Source: Todiramphus chloris collaris | Taxonomy: Eukaryota > Chordata > Aves > Coraciiformes > Alcedinidae | Assembly: GCA_025345505.1 (NCBI GenBank) | Contig: JANVCC010000030.1 | Coordinates: forward strand, 3,770,123 to 3,834,122 | Direction: 5' to 3' | DNA length: 64,000 nucleotides | Part shown: positions 37,901 to 48,830 of the stretch, piece after piece | Numbering within the stretch: position 1 is the stretch's first letter | Layout of the letters: each line of letters opens with the position of its first letter | Notes under the pieces: model-generated | The model's database searches: none | Told to the model about the DNA's origin: nothing | Seen by the model: only the letters and a program-made list of their open reading frames with translations | Program-made: the position numbers and the translations under genes

Positions 37901-40900
37901 CCTTTCAATGTCTCTGGGCTCCTCCTGCTGCCTACAGTGCTGAGCACCTCCTGGCATCTCCAGACAGGCAGGACCAAGGCATTTTCACTTTTTCTTTTTC
38001 CAAGCACATTTTCCTTATATTGTTTCATACTTTTCTCAACAGGCGTTTGCTACGCTGAGTTTGGCGTGCGGGTGCCCAAGACCACGGGCTCTGCCTACAC
38101 CTACAGCTATGTGACGGTGGGGGAGTTCGTGGCATTTTTCATCGGCTGGAACCTCATCCTGGAGTACCTGATTGGCACAGCCGCGGGTGCCAGTGCCCTC
38201 AGCAGCATGTTCGACTCGCTGGCCAACCACACCATCAGCCGCTGGATGATCAACAGTGTTGGCACGTTGAACGGACTAGGTGTGTCATGCTGTGCTTAAG
38301 CTACCTGCCTTAATTAGGGCCTGAAAAGCAATTGGAAGCTCATCAGAAGTCAGACATAGCTATTAGGTTCCATTCATTATTTACCATCCGTCTGCCTCTG
38401 GTACTTTGCAGTCCTGTTCACCGGCGGGGTTCAGGGGGGTGGGATTGATGACACTTTGAGCCCCTTTGGGATGAGCTGGCATTTAGCAGAATAAGCACCT
38501 GGAAAAATGAGTCGAATGTCAGAGGGTAATGACAGCACAGGAGTGCTTCACCCAGCACAGGCACTCTGCTCAGGCCCACTGAGGCACACGCAGAGCCTTG
38601 CTAAAGTGTACGAGCTGGGTCTGCAGTACTCCAGCCTGTGATGGTCCTGTGTGACCAGCAGCTCCAGCGAGAGTCCATGGTTCCTACCTGTAAGTGAAAC
38701 AGCTAGTTGTCCTGGACCTGCGTCATGAAAACTTAATGTCTGATTGATTTTTAATTAGTACTTGGCATATATATGTTATGCAAACGGGGACCTGATCATT
38801 TGTGGCCCTCCCAGAACTCCAGTCATAGATTCATAGAATGGTTTGGAAAGGACCTTTAAAGCTCATCTAGTCCAATCCCCCTGCCATGAGCAGGGACAGC
38901 TTCAACTAGAGCAGGTTGCTCAGAGCCCCATCCAACCTGACCTGTCTTGACATACCAAGATCTATTGTCTTAATAAAACAACTTTAGCTAGTGGAGGCAG
39001 GAACATCTGGAGACTACCTTAGCAAAGAGACCAAGGAGCTCTGCAAAGCATCAGGGGCTGAAAAACATTTTAAAGAACCCTCACAGAGTTTCTAGAGATG
39101 CTGCGTATAGCAATGGATTGAAAGTTACACACCTCTTTTCTCTTACATAGGGAAAGGAGAGGAATCGTATCCTGACCTTCTTGCTCTGGTCATTGCTGTC
39201 ATTGTCACCATCATCGTGGCCATGGGGGTGAAGAACTCGGTGGGGCTGAACAACGTACTTAATGTCATTAATCTGGCAGTCTGGATCTTCATCATGATTG
39301 CTGGTCTCTTCTATATTAAAGGTGACAACTGGTCTGAAGGGCAATTCCTGCCATTTGGATGGCCAGGGGTAAGTTCTGGGTGCACAGAGGGACAAACAGC
39401 ACCTAAGAAGTGCCACCCACCTGCCACACCCTCAGTTTTGCTCGTGGTATACATACCCTACTTCTACTGCACTCTCCAAATCTCTACCCTGACAAACCCA
39501 CCTGCACTTTGGCCAGGGACCTCCAACCTCCACCACTGCAGTCTTGCATCTAGACCTCCTCTCTCCATCAAACCAAAAGGGTATGGCCTGTATCTCCTGC
39601 AGCCTCTTAGAATAAACCCAGAACTTTTCCAAAACGCCCTCCTAGAGAACCAAACTCCACATGAAAGTGTACCCCAGGAAATGCCACTGATTGTCAGGTG
39701 ATGGAGCAAAATGCAGTGGCCATTTGAGATGGGGAGCTCAGGAGGAGCTGGCTTGGCCTCTGCGAAGGGGGAGATACTTGTGTTGGCTGGTGTTCAACAA
39801 CAATGTTCTCAAGCATTTGTTTTGAGCACTTCATAATGCCACCTGCCAGTACTTATTTTATGGATGTTCCCTCAAAGCTTACTGAGAATTTGGACATATT
39901 TGCCTTTTTTAGGTTGCTTGCACTGGTTTTTATCCAAGGATGAACAGAGACTGGAAATATCTCAGCTGGCCTAAACCCAAGATAATTTCTCAGATTTACG
40001 CTGCTCAACTCCATTGGGGTTTTGTGCAGAAAAATAAGCAAGAAAGTAAAGTAAACTAAGAATCTTGATTATTGAAAGGGTCCCAAGCTGCCATAGAGTC
40101 TCTGCACCTCCCTTCATCAAATCAATACCCCTCGGACAGAGAACAGCCAAGAGGAGAAGAGCACTGAGGCCCATCTGAGAGCAGAGATCATATTTACCTT
40201 TGGATTGTGCTTGGTTTTTATGCCATGCAATAGGAATGAGAAAGAGAAAATAGAAAATAGCTGATTTGCTCCAATTCAACTCACCAAATATCTCCTGGCA
40301 AAAAAACCCCAAACCAACATAGTTTTAAGAGATACCTACCCAAAACACATCAAAATTGATAGGGTCTTCCCATCACTTTCAGATAGTGGTTTGTCTCCCA
40401 GTTGGTTTGTAAAAGTAAATCCACCACAGCACAACCATGAGATTCTGAGGAGCACAGGGGATACTCTGAAATGGTAATTACAGGTAGTCCCCTGAAAGAG
40501 GTGAGTTTTACTGTGTGCTCCATCCCTAGACAGCTGAGATGCCAGAGATGTGATGGACACGTGGCACCCAACTAACTATATGAGGATGTTACAACTGCAC
40601 ATTAGCTCGCTCACAGCCACGCAGTCTTTAGCCTGCTTCAGGGTTTCCATCCTATAAATGCCCTTGCTAATCTTGTATATTTTTAAAAATCATATCAAGA
40701 AAAAAGTAACTAAACACAGTACAAATAATCCCTCACCCAAGTGCTCCAACATGTGCTCCTAACCTGTCTGCAGCTTCCAAGCAAAACAGAGCTTGTTTGG
40801 AGAGCGGCACACATCTGACTGTTGCTGCTCTTTTCTGCTTCCTCTGCTAGCAGCTCTTCCTGCCACATGAGACATCTTGCTAAGATGGAACATGTAAACA

Positions 40901-43900
40901 TGCTCCAAATCCCTGCTAATATAAACAGATTTGGGGTGGAGGATTGTGAAAACAAACTTGAAATTGGTTAGTTGTCTCCTCTGTCACTGCCAGGATCTCC
41001 CATCAGATTCGGGTGCTGAGGGGGCACAGGTTTGTGGTGCACCATGAGTGAGCTGCAGATGCCTCCAGTGACTCAGGCTGCCCATTGAAATCTTTTCCTA
41101 GACCAGGTCACTGGGTTATGGGTGCTCCCAGGATAAGTCCCCAGGTGGGAATTCCCAGCTCTGTGTGTGCAACCCCTGATCTGGCCCCACTCATCCTTTA
41201 GCTCAGACAAGGCAGAACGGAGCTCCTTCATTTTTGCTCTGTTCCCTCTCTCTGGTTGGATGCCACCCTCCCTCCTGGCACTCAGATGCTTCGTCCTCCA
41301 CACAGGTGCTCAAAGGGGCTGCGACATGTTTCTATGCCTTCATTGGCTTCGACATCATTGCTACCACAGGAGAAGAAGCGAAGAATCCCAACACCTCCAT
41401 CCCCTATGCCATCACGGCCTCGCTCGTCACATGCTTGACAGCATATGTGTCTGTAAGTACTAGCTATACATATGCAAGTGTACATAAACATATATGTGTA
41501 TATATATGTGTATATATATCTCACAGAATCATAGACTGATTTCAGTTGGAAGGGACCTCTCAAGGCCATCTAGTTCAAGCCCCCTGCAGGGAGAAGGGAC
41601 ATCTGCAACTAGAGCAGGTTGCTCAGAGCAAGTGTTTCGCCACCCTCAGCATCAAACATTGCTTCCTTCCACCTAGTCTAAATCTCACTCTTTTGGTTTA
41701 AAACCATCACCCCTTGTCCTGTCACAACAGGCCCTGCTAAAAATTCTGTTCCCATCTTTCTAACAGGCCCCTTTAAGTACTGAAAAGCCTCAGTAAGGTC
41801 TTCCCAGACCCTTCTCTTCTCCAGGCTGAACAACCCCAACTCTCTCAGCTTGGCCTCCCAGCACAGGGGTTCCAGCCCTTGGATCATTTTTTGTTGCCTC
41901 CTCCAGACCTACTTCAACAGGTTCATGTCTCTCCTGTGCTGAGAACTTCAGAGATGGACCCAGCACTGCAGGTGGGCATCTCACCAGGGCAGCGTAGAGG
42001 GGAAGAATTGCCTCCCTTGACCTGCTGGCCACAACAGAAACCCCCGCAAAAAACACAGATATATACATATACACACACACATATAGAAGTATATATATCT
42101 AACATGCCCATTCTGCACATCTGCACGGCTCCCCTCCCCATGAGCCTGGGTGCCAAACTGACTCTCAGACAAGAGCCCTTTCTTTGGTGGGAACTGAGAT
42201 ATCAGCTGTGTTTCTATGGGACCACAGCCCAGTTTGTCCCCAGAGAGATCCCTCTGCCAGCTGCAGGGCGATGGTGGCAGCCGTTTTTTCCCTCATGCCT
42301 CATCCCAATCCACAGCTATTTTTGCCTCCAGATGTGCAGCAAAGCGGAAAGAGCAGCAGCACTGCAGCAGCCTTTCGCTGTGTTTTTGGGAAAAGCAGCA
42401 CTGCCTCTGCTGGAGATATGGGAGAGGGTCCAAGTGAGGAGGAGGATGGGCAGGGGTGGCCATGCAAGAGATATCCAGCTGCTCTACACCCCAAGAAATG
42501 TATGTCTGTACTTGGGGATTTTCCCTGTAAAAAGAGTAAAAGTGAGTGACAAAGGAGAAAAAAAATATTGTTCTGATCATTTCCAAGAAACTCACCCACT
42601 GCATCTCCTGCAGCATGGTGGCATTCCCTTGAAACTGGTTCCTCTTTGGCTAAAATAGGATCAAAGTGTTGCCCCAAGCAATGCCATCTTGGGTTTTGCG
42701 TCTGTCCCATGGAGAGTGCATGACTCAGGCAGTCCTGTCCCCACACAGGAAGATGGTCAATGCAAATGTTACTAACCCCACCAGCCTCCTGCATCACCAC
42801 TGCAACAAGGTTGAAGGTTTCACCTTGTTGCCTTCAGAGACCTTACCTCTAGCACTTTATGTCCCCTTCACAGGGGACATAAGGATATAATCCCAATCAG
42901 ACGACATTTCTTGGCTTTCCACCTTTGAGAAGCAGCCCCCATGCCCTGCAAGTCCCTAGCAAACACCCGTTCTTCTTGCCTTCTCCAGGTCAGCATCATC
43001 CTCACGCTAATGGTGCCCTACGATGCCATCGACACTGAGTCCCCACTGATGGAAATGTTTGTTGCCCATGGCTTCTATGCAGCCAAGTTCATCGTTGCTA
43101 TTGGATCTGTGGCCGGCCTGACTGTCAGCTTGCTGGGCTCTCTCTTCCCAATGCCAAGAGTCATTTATGCCATGGCTGGTGATGGGCTGCTCTTCAGGTC
43201 ATCATGCCTATGGTGGCTTTTTTTAACCTGTCGGGTCTGGAGAAGTGTGCTGGGAGGGATGGGGACTGTCCTGTGCCCTGGCAGCCTGATGCCATCACAG
43301 CGGGGAGTAGTGGGCATGCACGGACCTGGTGCTTGCAGAGTGGGGCACATCCCAAAGCAAAATCCTGGGGGGGGGGGGGGGGAAATAGAAATCAGGAGAG
43401 ATCTATGCAATAGCTTCTCATTTGGTGCTGGCAGCTAGAGATTCAGCTTGGGAGAGGATGAGCATTTAATTCCAGAGTTACTCGCAAAAGAGAGCAGTGT
43501 ACATGCATAAAACCTTGGTATGTATTTGCAAGTGTTCAAGTGCCCATTTCAGATCTAGGTAGACCTAGATCTAACTCTAGATCCAGTCTCAGCAGTATTT
43601 CCAGTCTCTGGCTGTCTGGAGTCTAAGCACCAAAAAACAAGAGCGAAGGGGTCACATCCCTGAGCATGGCCCCTCCAGTTAGGTAAGATATTGTGAAAGG
43701 AAACCACTGCTATCTGCTATTTTAACCTTACATAAATGTTTTGCACTCCAGATTTTTGTCCCATGTCAGCTCTTACACGGAAACCCCTGTAGTGGCTTGT
43801 ATTGTTTCCGGATTCCTCGCAGCGCTGCTCTCCTTGTTGGTCAGCCTGAGGGACCTGATAGAGATGATGTCCATCGGCACGCTGCTCGCCTACACCTTGG

Positions 43901-46900
43901 TCTCCGTCTGCGTCCTGCTCCTCCGATACCAGCCTGAGAGCGATATCGATGGCTTCGTCAAATTCCTCTCTGAGGAGCACACCAAGAAGAAGGAGGGCAT
44001 CCTGGCTGAATGCGAGAAGGAAGCTTGCTCCCCAGGCAGCGAAGGAGAAGAGTTCGCTGGCCCACCAACCAACACGTGTGGGGCAAAAAATCTGCCATCA
44101 CTGGGGGATAATGAGATGCTAATTGGAAAATCAGATAAATCCACCTACAATGTGAATCACCCCAATTATGGCACGGTCGACATGACCTCAGGGATAGAGG
44201 CAGATGAGTCTGAGAACATCTACCTCATCAAGCTGAAGAAGTTGATCGGCCCTCGGTACTACACAATGAGGATCCACCTTGGACTGCCAGGGAAAATGGA
44301 CCGCCCCACAGCAGCCACTGGCCACACGGTCACCACCTGTGTGCTCCTCCTCTTTGTCCTGATGGTCATCTTCTGCTCCTTCATCATTTTTGGGTCAGAC
44401 TACATCTACGAGCAGAACTGGTGGGCCGTCCTCCTCGTCGTGCTGATGATCCTGCTCATCGTGGTGCTGGTGTTTGTGATCTTGCAGCAGCCAGAAAACC
44501 CCAAGAAGCTGCCCTACATGGCACCTTGTCTCCCCTTCGTCCCTGCCTTTGCTATGCTGGTGAATATATATCTCATGCTGAAGCTCTCCACAGTCACGTG
44601 GATCCGATTTGCCGTCTGGTGTTTTGTGGGTGAGTCCCAGATTCATTTACTTTAATTTTTTAACTGACACTCTTTTGAAAAGGTGTTAATAATAACTTCC
44701 TTAATTAGACTGCTTGGGCTGATGTTTCTTCAGCTGGAATATACCCCGTCCTTTGCATCTGTCCCTTGTCATCCTGAAGTTCTTAGAAACCTCAGTTAAT
44801 CAAGCCCCTGAACCACAGCTAAATGGAAAATTACACCTCCAGAAAATGTCAGTTTGATGGAAGTAAACAGCTCCATACAAAGGTGACTATTTTGATGAGC
44901 CTTTCGATGCAAAGTGGGTGGGTTCTGGAAATTGCCTTGCATTTTCAGAATGCAAAATCTGCCTGGTTTTTTTTTGCTATTTCACCCACTTGAGCTCTTC
45001 AGCAGCCCACACCAAAATCTCAGCACTGTGTTTCCAAAGCCCAGAGCTGCCCAATGCCAGCAGCCCTGGGAGAGACAAACCCCAGGGATCTCTGGACTCT
45101 ATCTCCTTTTCTTGGGCTAAATCTTTCACTTTGTGTCAGGAGGCTCTTGGGACTCACAAAGTCTGTTGTGGACCCTTTTTTTGCCAAATCTAGGCTTCCT
45201 GGCATGTCCATAGTTTCCCTTGCTTTACATTGCAACACACTTACTCCACAAACCCAAGAGAAAAAGAGCAGTTCTCATAGCTCCTCCTGAAGGCTCCCAA
45301 GTCTGGACTCTACAGAACTGAAGCAACAAGACAATATCAAAGCCAAGGATCCTTTAAAGAGAAATAATATCCCTACAGGTAAACATATGTACTGCAGCAG
45401 CCCACAGGAGCCCCAGTTGCAGAACAACAGACCCCGAGCATGGTGCCAGCACCCGCAAGGGCCATCCCTGGTGACATATCCTACCACCAGCTCTCCCCTT
45501 TAGGAGCAGGGTTCAGGGTCCTGGGTCGAAAGGGAAGAAGTGGTAGGGAAAGAGAATGAGGATGGTTGCAAAGGTCATAATCAGCTGCTGCTTCCTGTAA
45601 AGGCAGGAATCACCCCTCTTGCAGGAGGAGTGGGTGGGCACAGGCCACCACACTGGGCTCACCAGCCTTCATGCTTTTCTCCAGTGCCTCCAGATATCTG
45701 TAGATGTTTCAGCTCAGTTGGCAGAGCCAGGAGATGACATGAACATACCTTGGATCTCCCTCTGGTGTCTCTTTCAGAGAGCTTAGAGCAGTCTCGTGGT
45801 TTCTACACTTTAAGGGGAGGCTGCTATCACTTTTTTGCTCCATTTTGCCATTCCCTCTCTTGCTTCGGGATGAGGACCACAGTTATATGAGTCAGTCCTG
45901 CATGGCTGAGGTCCCATAGCAAAGCTCCACCTCTGAGAGTCCCCTACTCCCAGGCCAAGCTGCTGGGCAGCAGCTGCCACATGTACTCTTTGGGCTGGAG
46001 AAGACATGCTCAGTGCTCTTTTAGTCCTCTAAGGCAATAGGTGAAGCTGCAAATCCAGGGAAAGTTCTTCTACCTGGAAACAAAGATGACTCCAAAGCAC
46101 CAGTTTAATCCCCTATGATTAAATACTTTGCTCTGTGGGTGCATCTTCAGCTGCCAGCAATGACAATGAGTTAATTAAGCCACTCCATTAAGATGTGATG
46201 GACTCCACCATCTCCATCCATGGCTGCTCACCTGTTGGAGGAGGCACAACCCATTACTGGCAGAGATGTGTGGTCTTGCCACACAGACTCTGGATTTAAC
46301 CTCCCAAGCAGTTCCCTGTGGCTCCACAAGACAAGTTTGGGTTTTGCCATGTGCACATCTAGGGTAGGTTAATCCCAGAATTGACTGGAAATCAGATCTC
46401 CAAATACATTTGCTTCCAGGGAAAACATTGGTGCAGGAAGGTGTGATTGGGTAGGACTAGAAGGAGAAGATGAAATGAAACTCCTGAGGGGAGAATAACA
46501 TGTTTTCAGAGCTGTTTTAATACCGAATACACTCATCCTGACTGTGAGCACCAGCAGGAGAGAGACAGAGACTATGGGAAAACTCCAGAGAGAGAAAGGT
46601 AGCAGGGAGGGTAACAGGGTGGAGATGCGAGTTGCTGGCACTTGGGAGCCTCCACACATCTGCTGGGAGCTACTGTCCCACCCAGGCTGCAGATGGCACA
46701 ATCACATGGCCAGTAGCAATCCCAGCTGATGTCTAAAACATACAGCCCTCGGGTCACAGCTGGCAGCCCAAAAACTGCTTCAAAGAGCAGACATCTACTA
46801 CAACATACACTAGCTCAAAAAAAATAGATGTATTTACTTACACGTAACCCTCATCAGCTGGAGCCAGGCTGGCACTGGGTGGGAGGAGGTCGGTGATGAA

Positions 46901-47372
46901 CCAGGCTAGAGCCCCGACCCACCCCTCACGTGGTGTTGGGGGAGCAGGTGCCACCTTGGGCACCATGTGTTTTTAGTGATGTTTTATGCAGGGGCACGGG
47001 GCCGGTGCGGGTGGCTGGGGTCCAACCCTCTCCCTCTCACCTGCCACAGGTCTGCTCATCTACTTTGGCTACGGGATGTGGAACAGCACGCTGGAGATCA
47101 GCGCCCGAGAGGAGGCCCTCCACCAGAGCACTTACCAGCGCTACGATGTGGACGTCGACCCCTTCTCTGTGGATGATGGCTTCTCCTATGCCACTGAGGG
47201 CGATGGCTACCCGGGCTGGGGTCCCTCTGAGGACAAGGGCTTCTCCTACCAGCAAATGGCAGGAGCAAAGGAAAGCCATCGGACAAGTAGCAGGTCGAAA
47301 AGCAAGGGCAGGCACAAACCGTCGTCGGAGGCTCTCATCGCCAACGACGAGTTGGACTACTCGCCCGAGTAG
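31690..47372 (+). CDS. SLC7A14: SLC7A14, cationic amino acid transporter-like protein 14 (complete coding region, seven coding exons)
   Basis: Joining 31690-31993, 38043-38279, 39151-39368, 41306-41452, 42989-43197, 43752-44629 and 47050-47372 gives 2316 nt and 771 residues, the known length of the vertebrate protein. It is an APC-superfamily, CAT-subfamily polytopic membrane protein with about 14 membrane segments. Key regions are the TM1 motif GSCVGTG (64-70), the CAT block [20 protein letters not shown] (267-286), a large cytosolic loop (about 431-565), and the C-terminal transmembrane group (about 564-672) with an acidic tail ending [11 protein letters not shown] at 163-165 is a potential N-glycosylation site. 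Family knowledge: SLC7A14 is a lysosomal protein of brain and retina, reported to act on GABA/amino acids, and human mutations are linked to retinitis pigmentosa. No frameshift, stop or missing exon is seen. The substrate in this species is inferred only. Confidence 0.96.
33681..33692. promoter_or_regulatory. NRF1-like motif in a small CpG cluster
   Basis: TGCGCACGCGCA differs by one base from the palindromic NRF1 site TGCGCATGCGCA. It lies at the end of a roughly 100-base CpG cluster (GGGCGGGGTAGCGCG at 33601-33615). The location inside intron 2 would suit a minor promoter or enhancer. A chance occurrence is possible. Confidence 0.4.
34121..34302 (+). mobile_element. CR1 LINE 3' fragment
   Basis: The sequence has sense-orientation CR1 phrases: GAGCCCTGGAACAGGCTGCC, CAGGGCAGTGAGGGAGTCCC, and TTGATGATCTTAAAGATCTT. 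It ends TTCTGCGGTTCTATGGT, a diverged 3' octamer. Confidence 0.93.
35705..35726 (+). repeat. (ATT)n microsatellite
   Basis: Seven consecutive TTA/ATT units lie in SLC7A14 intron 2, just upstream of the direct repeat at 35760-35802. Confidence 0.9.
35760..35802 (+). repeat. 16-base direct repeat, 27-base period
   Basis: TCTGCACCCTAATAAA occurs at 35760-35775 and again at 35787-35802, identical in both copies. It looks like a recent small tandem duplication. Confidence 0.85.
37078..37129 (+). mobile_element. CR1 LINE, terminal 3' remnant
   Basis: Only the last 52 bases of a CR1 remain: ATGATCTTAAAGGTCTTTTC, CAACTGAAATG, then CTTCTATGGTTCTATGC. Confidence 0.88.
38043..38279 (+). CDS. SLC7A14: SLC7A14 exon 3 (residues 102-180, first base of codon 181)
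   Basis: The exon is bounded by TTTCTCAACAG and by CTAG|GTGTGTC. It is 237 bases, starting and ending one base into a Gly codon. It encodes the end of TM2 (VCYAEFG), the conserved [17 protein letters not shown] segment, TM3 (about 125-152) and an extracytosolic or luminal stretch carrying the sequon NHT at 163-165. Confidence 0.95.
38280..39150 (+). other. SLC7A14: SLC7A14 intron 3
   Basis: This 871-base intron has donor GTGTGTC and acceptor TTTTCTCTTACATAG. It contains one antisense CR1 fragment (38823-38945) and nothing else recognisable. Confidence 0.9.
38823..38945 (-). mobile_element. CR1 LINE 3' fragment
   Basis: The sequence starts TCATAGATTCATAGAATGG, continues AAAGGACCTTTAAAGCTCAT, then AGAGCAGGTTGCTCAGAGCC and CCATCCAACCTGACCT. 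This is the inverted 3' end of CR1 with both terminal octamer copies. Confidence 0.95.
39151..39368 (+). CDS. SLC7A14: SLC7A14 exon 4 (residues 181-253)
   Basis: The exon is bounded by CTTACATAG and by CCAGGG|GTAAGTT, 218 bases, starting one base into a Gly codon and ending in phase 0. It encodes two hydrophobic segments (about 189-207 and 219-236) separated by the loop [11 protein letters not shown], followed by the polar FLPFGWPG run. Confidence 0.95.
39369..41305 (+). other. SLC7A14: SLC7A14 intron 4
   Basis: This 1937-base intron has donor GTAAGTT and acceptor TCCTCCACACAG. No repeat family, RNA gene or second exon was recognised in it. Confidence 0.85.
41306..41452 (+). CDS. SLC7A14: SLC7A14 exon 5 (residues 254-302)
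   Basis: The exon is bounded by CTCCACACAG and by GTGTCT|GTAAGTA, 147 bases, phase 0 at both ends. It encodes the most conserved CAT-family block: Phe-Ile-Gly-Phe-Asp near 265-269, then the [11 protein letters not shown] motif at 276-286, and the start of the next membrane helix. Confidence 0.95.
41490..41519 (+). repeat. (TA)n/(TG)n microsatellite left of CR1
   Basis: TATATGTGTATATATATG repeats lie immediately before the CR1 terminus in intron 5. Confidence 0.85.
41521..42034 (-). mobile_element. CR1 LINE fragment, about 510 bases
   Basis: The longest CR1 copy in the window starts at its inverted 3' end (TCACAGAATCATAGACTGAT). It runs through CAGGTTGCTCAGAGC, CATCACCCCTTGTCCTGTCA, TTTAAGTACTGAAAAGCCTC and AACCCCAACTCTCTCAGC to CCTCCCTTGACCTGCTGGCC. 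It is 5'-truncated and noncoding, and sits between two TA-rich simple repeats. Confidence 0.96.
42059..42099 (+). repeat. (TA)n/(CA)n microsatellite right of CR1
   Basis: ATATATACATATACACACAC is followed by ATATAGAAGTATATATATC. It resembles the tract on the other side of the CR1. Confidence 0.85.
42989..43197 (+). CDS. SLC7A14: SLC7A14 exon 6 (residues 303-371, first two bases of codon 372)
   Basis: The exon is bounded by CTTCTCCAG and by CTTCAG|GTCATC, 209 bases, ending two bases into Arg372. It encodes a membrane helix, the loop [13 protein letters not shown], a second helix (about 333-354) and the conserved cytosolic [17 protein letters not shown] segment. The donor departs from consensus after GT (TCATC not RAGT), but only this position keeps the frame into exon 7. 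Confidence 0.93.
43198..43751 (+). other. SLC7A14: SLC7A14 intron 6, weak donor and G16 run
   Basis: This 554-base intron opens with GTCATC and closes with TTTTGCACTCCAG. A run of sixteen G residues (43367-43382) lies 170 bases into it. G runs can bind hnRNP H/F and promote use of weak 5' splice sites, or form quadruplexes. Confidence 0.88.
43752..44629 (+). CDS. SLC7A14: SLC7A14 exon 7 (residues 372-664, first base of codon 665)
   Basis: This is the largest coding exon, 878 bases, bounded by GCACTCCAG and by TTTGTGG|GTGAGTC. It encodes the helices around 384-402 and 410-430, then a long hydrophilic loop (about 431-565) rich in Glu, Lys and Ser with the acidic dileucine motif DNEMLI at 491-496. 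The next segments are hydrophobic helices at about 564-587, 596-617 and 633-651, with the conserved [20 protein letters not shown] linker at 618-637. The reading frame is open throughout and closely keeps the vertebrate pattern. Confidence 0.97.
44630..47049 (+). other. SLC7A14: SLC7A14 intron 7
   Basis: This 2420-base intron has donor GTGAGTC and acceptor CACCTGCCACAG. No repeat element, RNA gene or additional exon was recognised. Confidence 0.85.
47050..47372 (+). CDS. SLC7A14: SLC7A14 exon 8 (residues 665-771 and stop)
   Basis: The exon opens after CCTGCCACAG. The coding part runs to TAG at 47370-47372. It finishes the last helix ([16 protein letters not shown]) and then gives a hydrophilic cytosolic tail of about 90 residues. 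The tail has an aromatic/acidic part ([15 protein letters not shown]), a basic Ser/Lys/Arg stretch near 741-756 and the terminus [12 protein letters not shown]. The middle of the tail is the most variable part of this protein family; both ends keep recognisable motifs. Confidence 0.95.
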
Positions 47373-48830
47373 CAGGGCAGGCAGTGGGGTGCCATGCCGC
47401 CCAGCCAATGAGGAAAGGTCCCCGCAGCTCCCCCTTCCTGTCCCATCCTCCCCAGGTCCTCCACCACCACCCCGTTCGCCTCCAGTTCTTGGGACACGCT
47501 CTGCGATTGCTGTTGAGCCTGAACCAAACACACTCACGGCCCATCCTGGCTCCACTGGTTGGGTCTCGCTGGGATGAATGCCGGCTGATCCCGCAGCACT
47601 GGTTGATCTTCCAGCCCCAGCCGCACCGGTGGAGGCAGGGAAGTGGGAGATGTGCCAAACTGGGAGGGCATTGAGGGGTGGAAGGAGCCACATGAGGGCA
47701 TGAAATGAGTTGTCCCTGGGGAACGTCCATCTGATGGCCACAGTGGTGGGATGCCACTCTTACATTTTCGCACTTCCATAGCACATGTGTTTTTTTTCTT
47801 TGAACCACCTGAAGTAACAACTGAGTGTAAGGGACAGGTTGGGGGGACAAACCTCTTTCAAGGGAGTAGATCAGAGGTTGATCCAGAGAGGTCGGTCCCA
47901 TCAGACAGTGTTTCTGTGGCCCATTCTGGCACAAAGGCACTTGATGCATGCAGCAGTGCTACTCCCATGCCCATCCCCACACTCCAAATCAGTGTCCCAA
48001 ATACTGTGATTCAAAATTAGTCTGTGTCTGAATCAAACCTTGACGTCCCAACAAGGCCAAACATCCCGAATCTGAGGTTGAGAGCCTGGTTCCATTTCTG
48101 GTCACAGCAAGGGCAGTGACCTGCTTTTGACTCAACCCACCATGTGTGAATCAAGGTCGACAAGGACCATGCGCCATTTCTCTGAGCATCACCAGTCTGA
48201 GGCTGGGTGCTGTTTCCACTACATCGTGTCTTCTACAAAAGGGTCTGTGCCGTAATTCTCTCACTGTGGTGGACACATTTCAGTGCTTGCTCTGGCCTCG
48301 GTGCTTCAGGAACATGTCTGTGTCCTCACAAAATATCAACATTCATGGGTCAACCATGTCTTGACAGGGCTGGGACACTCGTGGCAAGTGGAGAGGACTT
48401 GGCTGCTGACATGTCCCTCCCTGCTGCCATCTCCATCTTCTACCAGTTTCTCCATTTCTGACCCTGGTTTGGTGGACTCTGGATGAAAAAAACACTGAAA
48501 TGCTGCTTGTTCTACTCTAAGTGCTCCAATTTCAATCTGAAACCAAACAGAGCTGGTGGCTCACAGGGCAGAGGTGGTCAGCAGGTAGATGTTTCTCACA
48601 GAGCCTCTGGCACGGCCTGAGCATGGCTGTCCCCCTGGCAGTGCCATCAGGTTCCCTGTCACCAGCGTCCCCGCAGCACGGTCAGCGGTGACAGAGGGTG
48701 GTTGCAGCCACTGCCTCCTGCTGCAGAGAGCGGCCACTCTGCTGAGTCAGCGATTGGCAGCAGGTCCAGTTCTGGAGCCCATCACCAGCGTGCTTAGTTT
48801 AAAACACGGCAACAGAGGAACAACTTTTTG

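Larger units (their letters stand above)
31994..38042 (+). other. SLC7A14: SLC7A14 intron 2
   Basis: The intron is 6.05 kb long, with donor GTGAGTC and acceptor TTTTCTCAACAG. It holds two sense-oriented CR1 3' fragments, an (ATT)n tract, a 16-base direct repeat and a small CpG cluster near 33590-33695. A 170-codon open frame at 34774-35286 lacks homology and splice signals and is judged random. Confidence 0.85.
41453..42988 (+). other. SLC7A14: SLC7A14 intron 5
   Basis: This 1536-base intron has donor GTAAGTA and acceptor TTGCCTTCTCCAG. About a third of it is a CR1 copy flanked on both sides by TA/CA microsatellites. A 259-codon plus-strand open frame at 41879-42658 runs partly through that CR1 backwards and is not a gene. 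Confidence 0.88.

Noticed and set aside
41879-42658. A 259-codon plus-strand open frame in intron 5
   Set aside because: Its first part reads a CR1 backwards and then a TA/CA microsatellite. It has no domain and lies between two well-defined SLC7A14 exons.
47037-47741. A 234-codon minus-strand open frame opposite SLC7A14 exon 8
   Set aside because: It is a shadow of the real coding exon on the other strand; its upper half covers 3' UTR.
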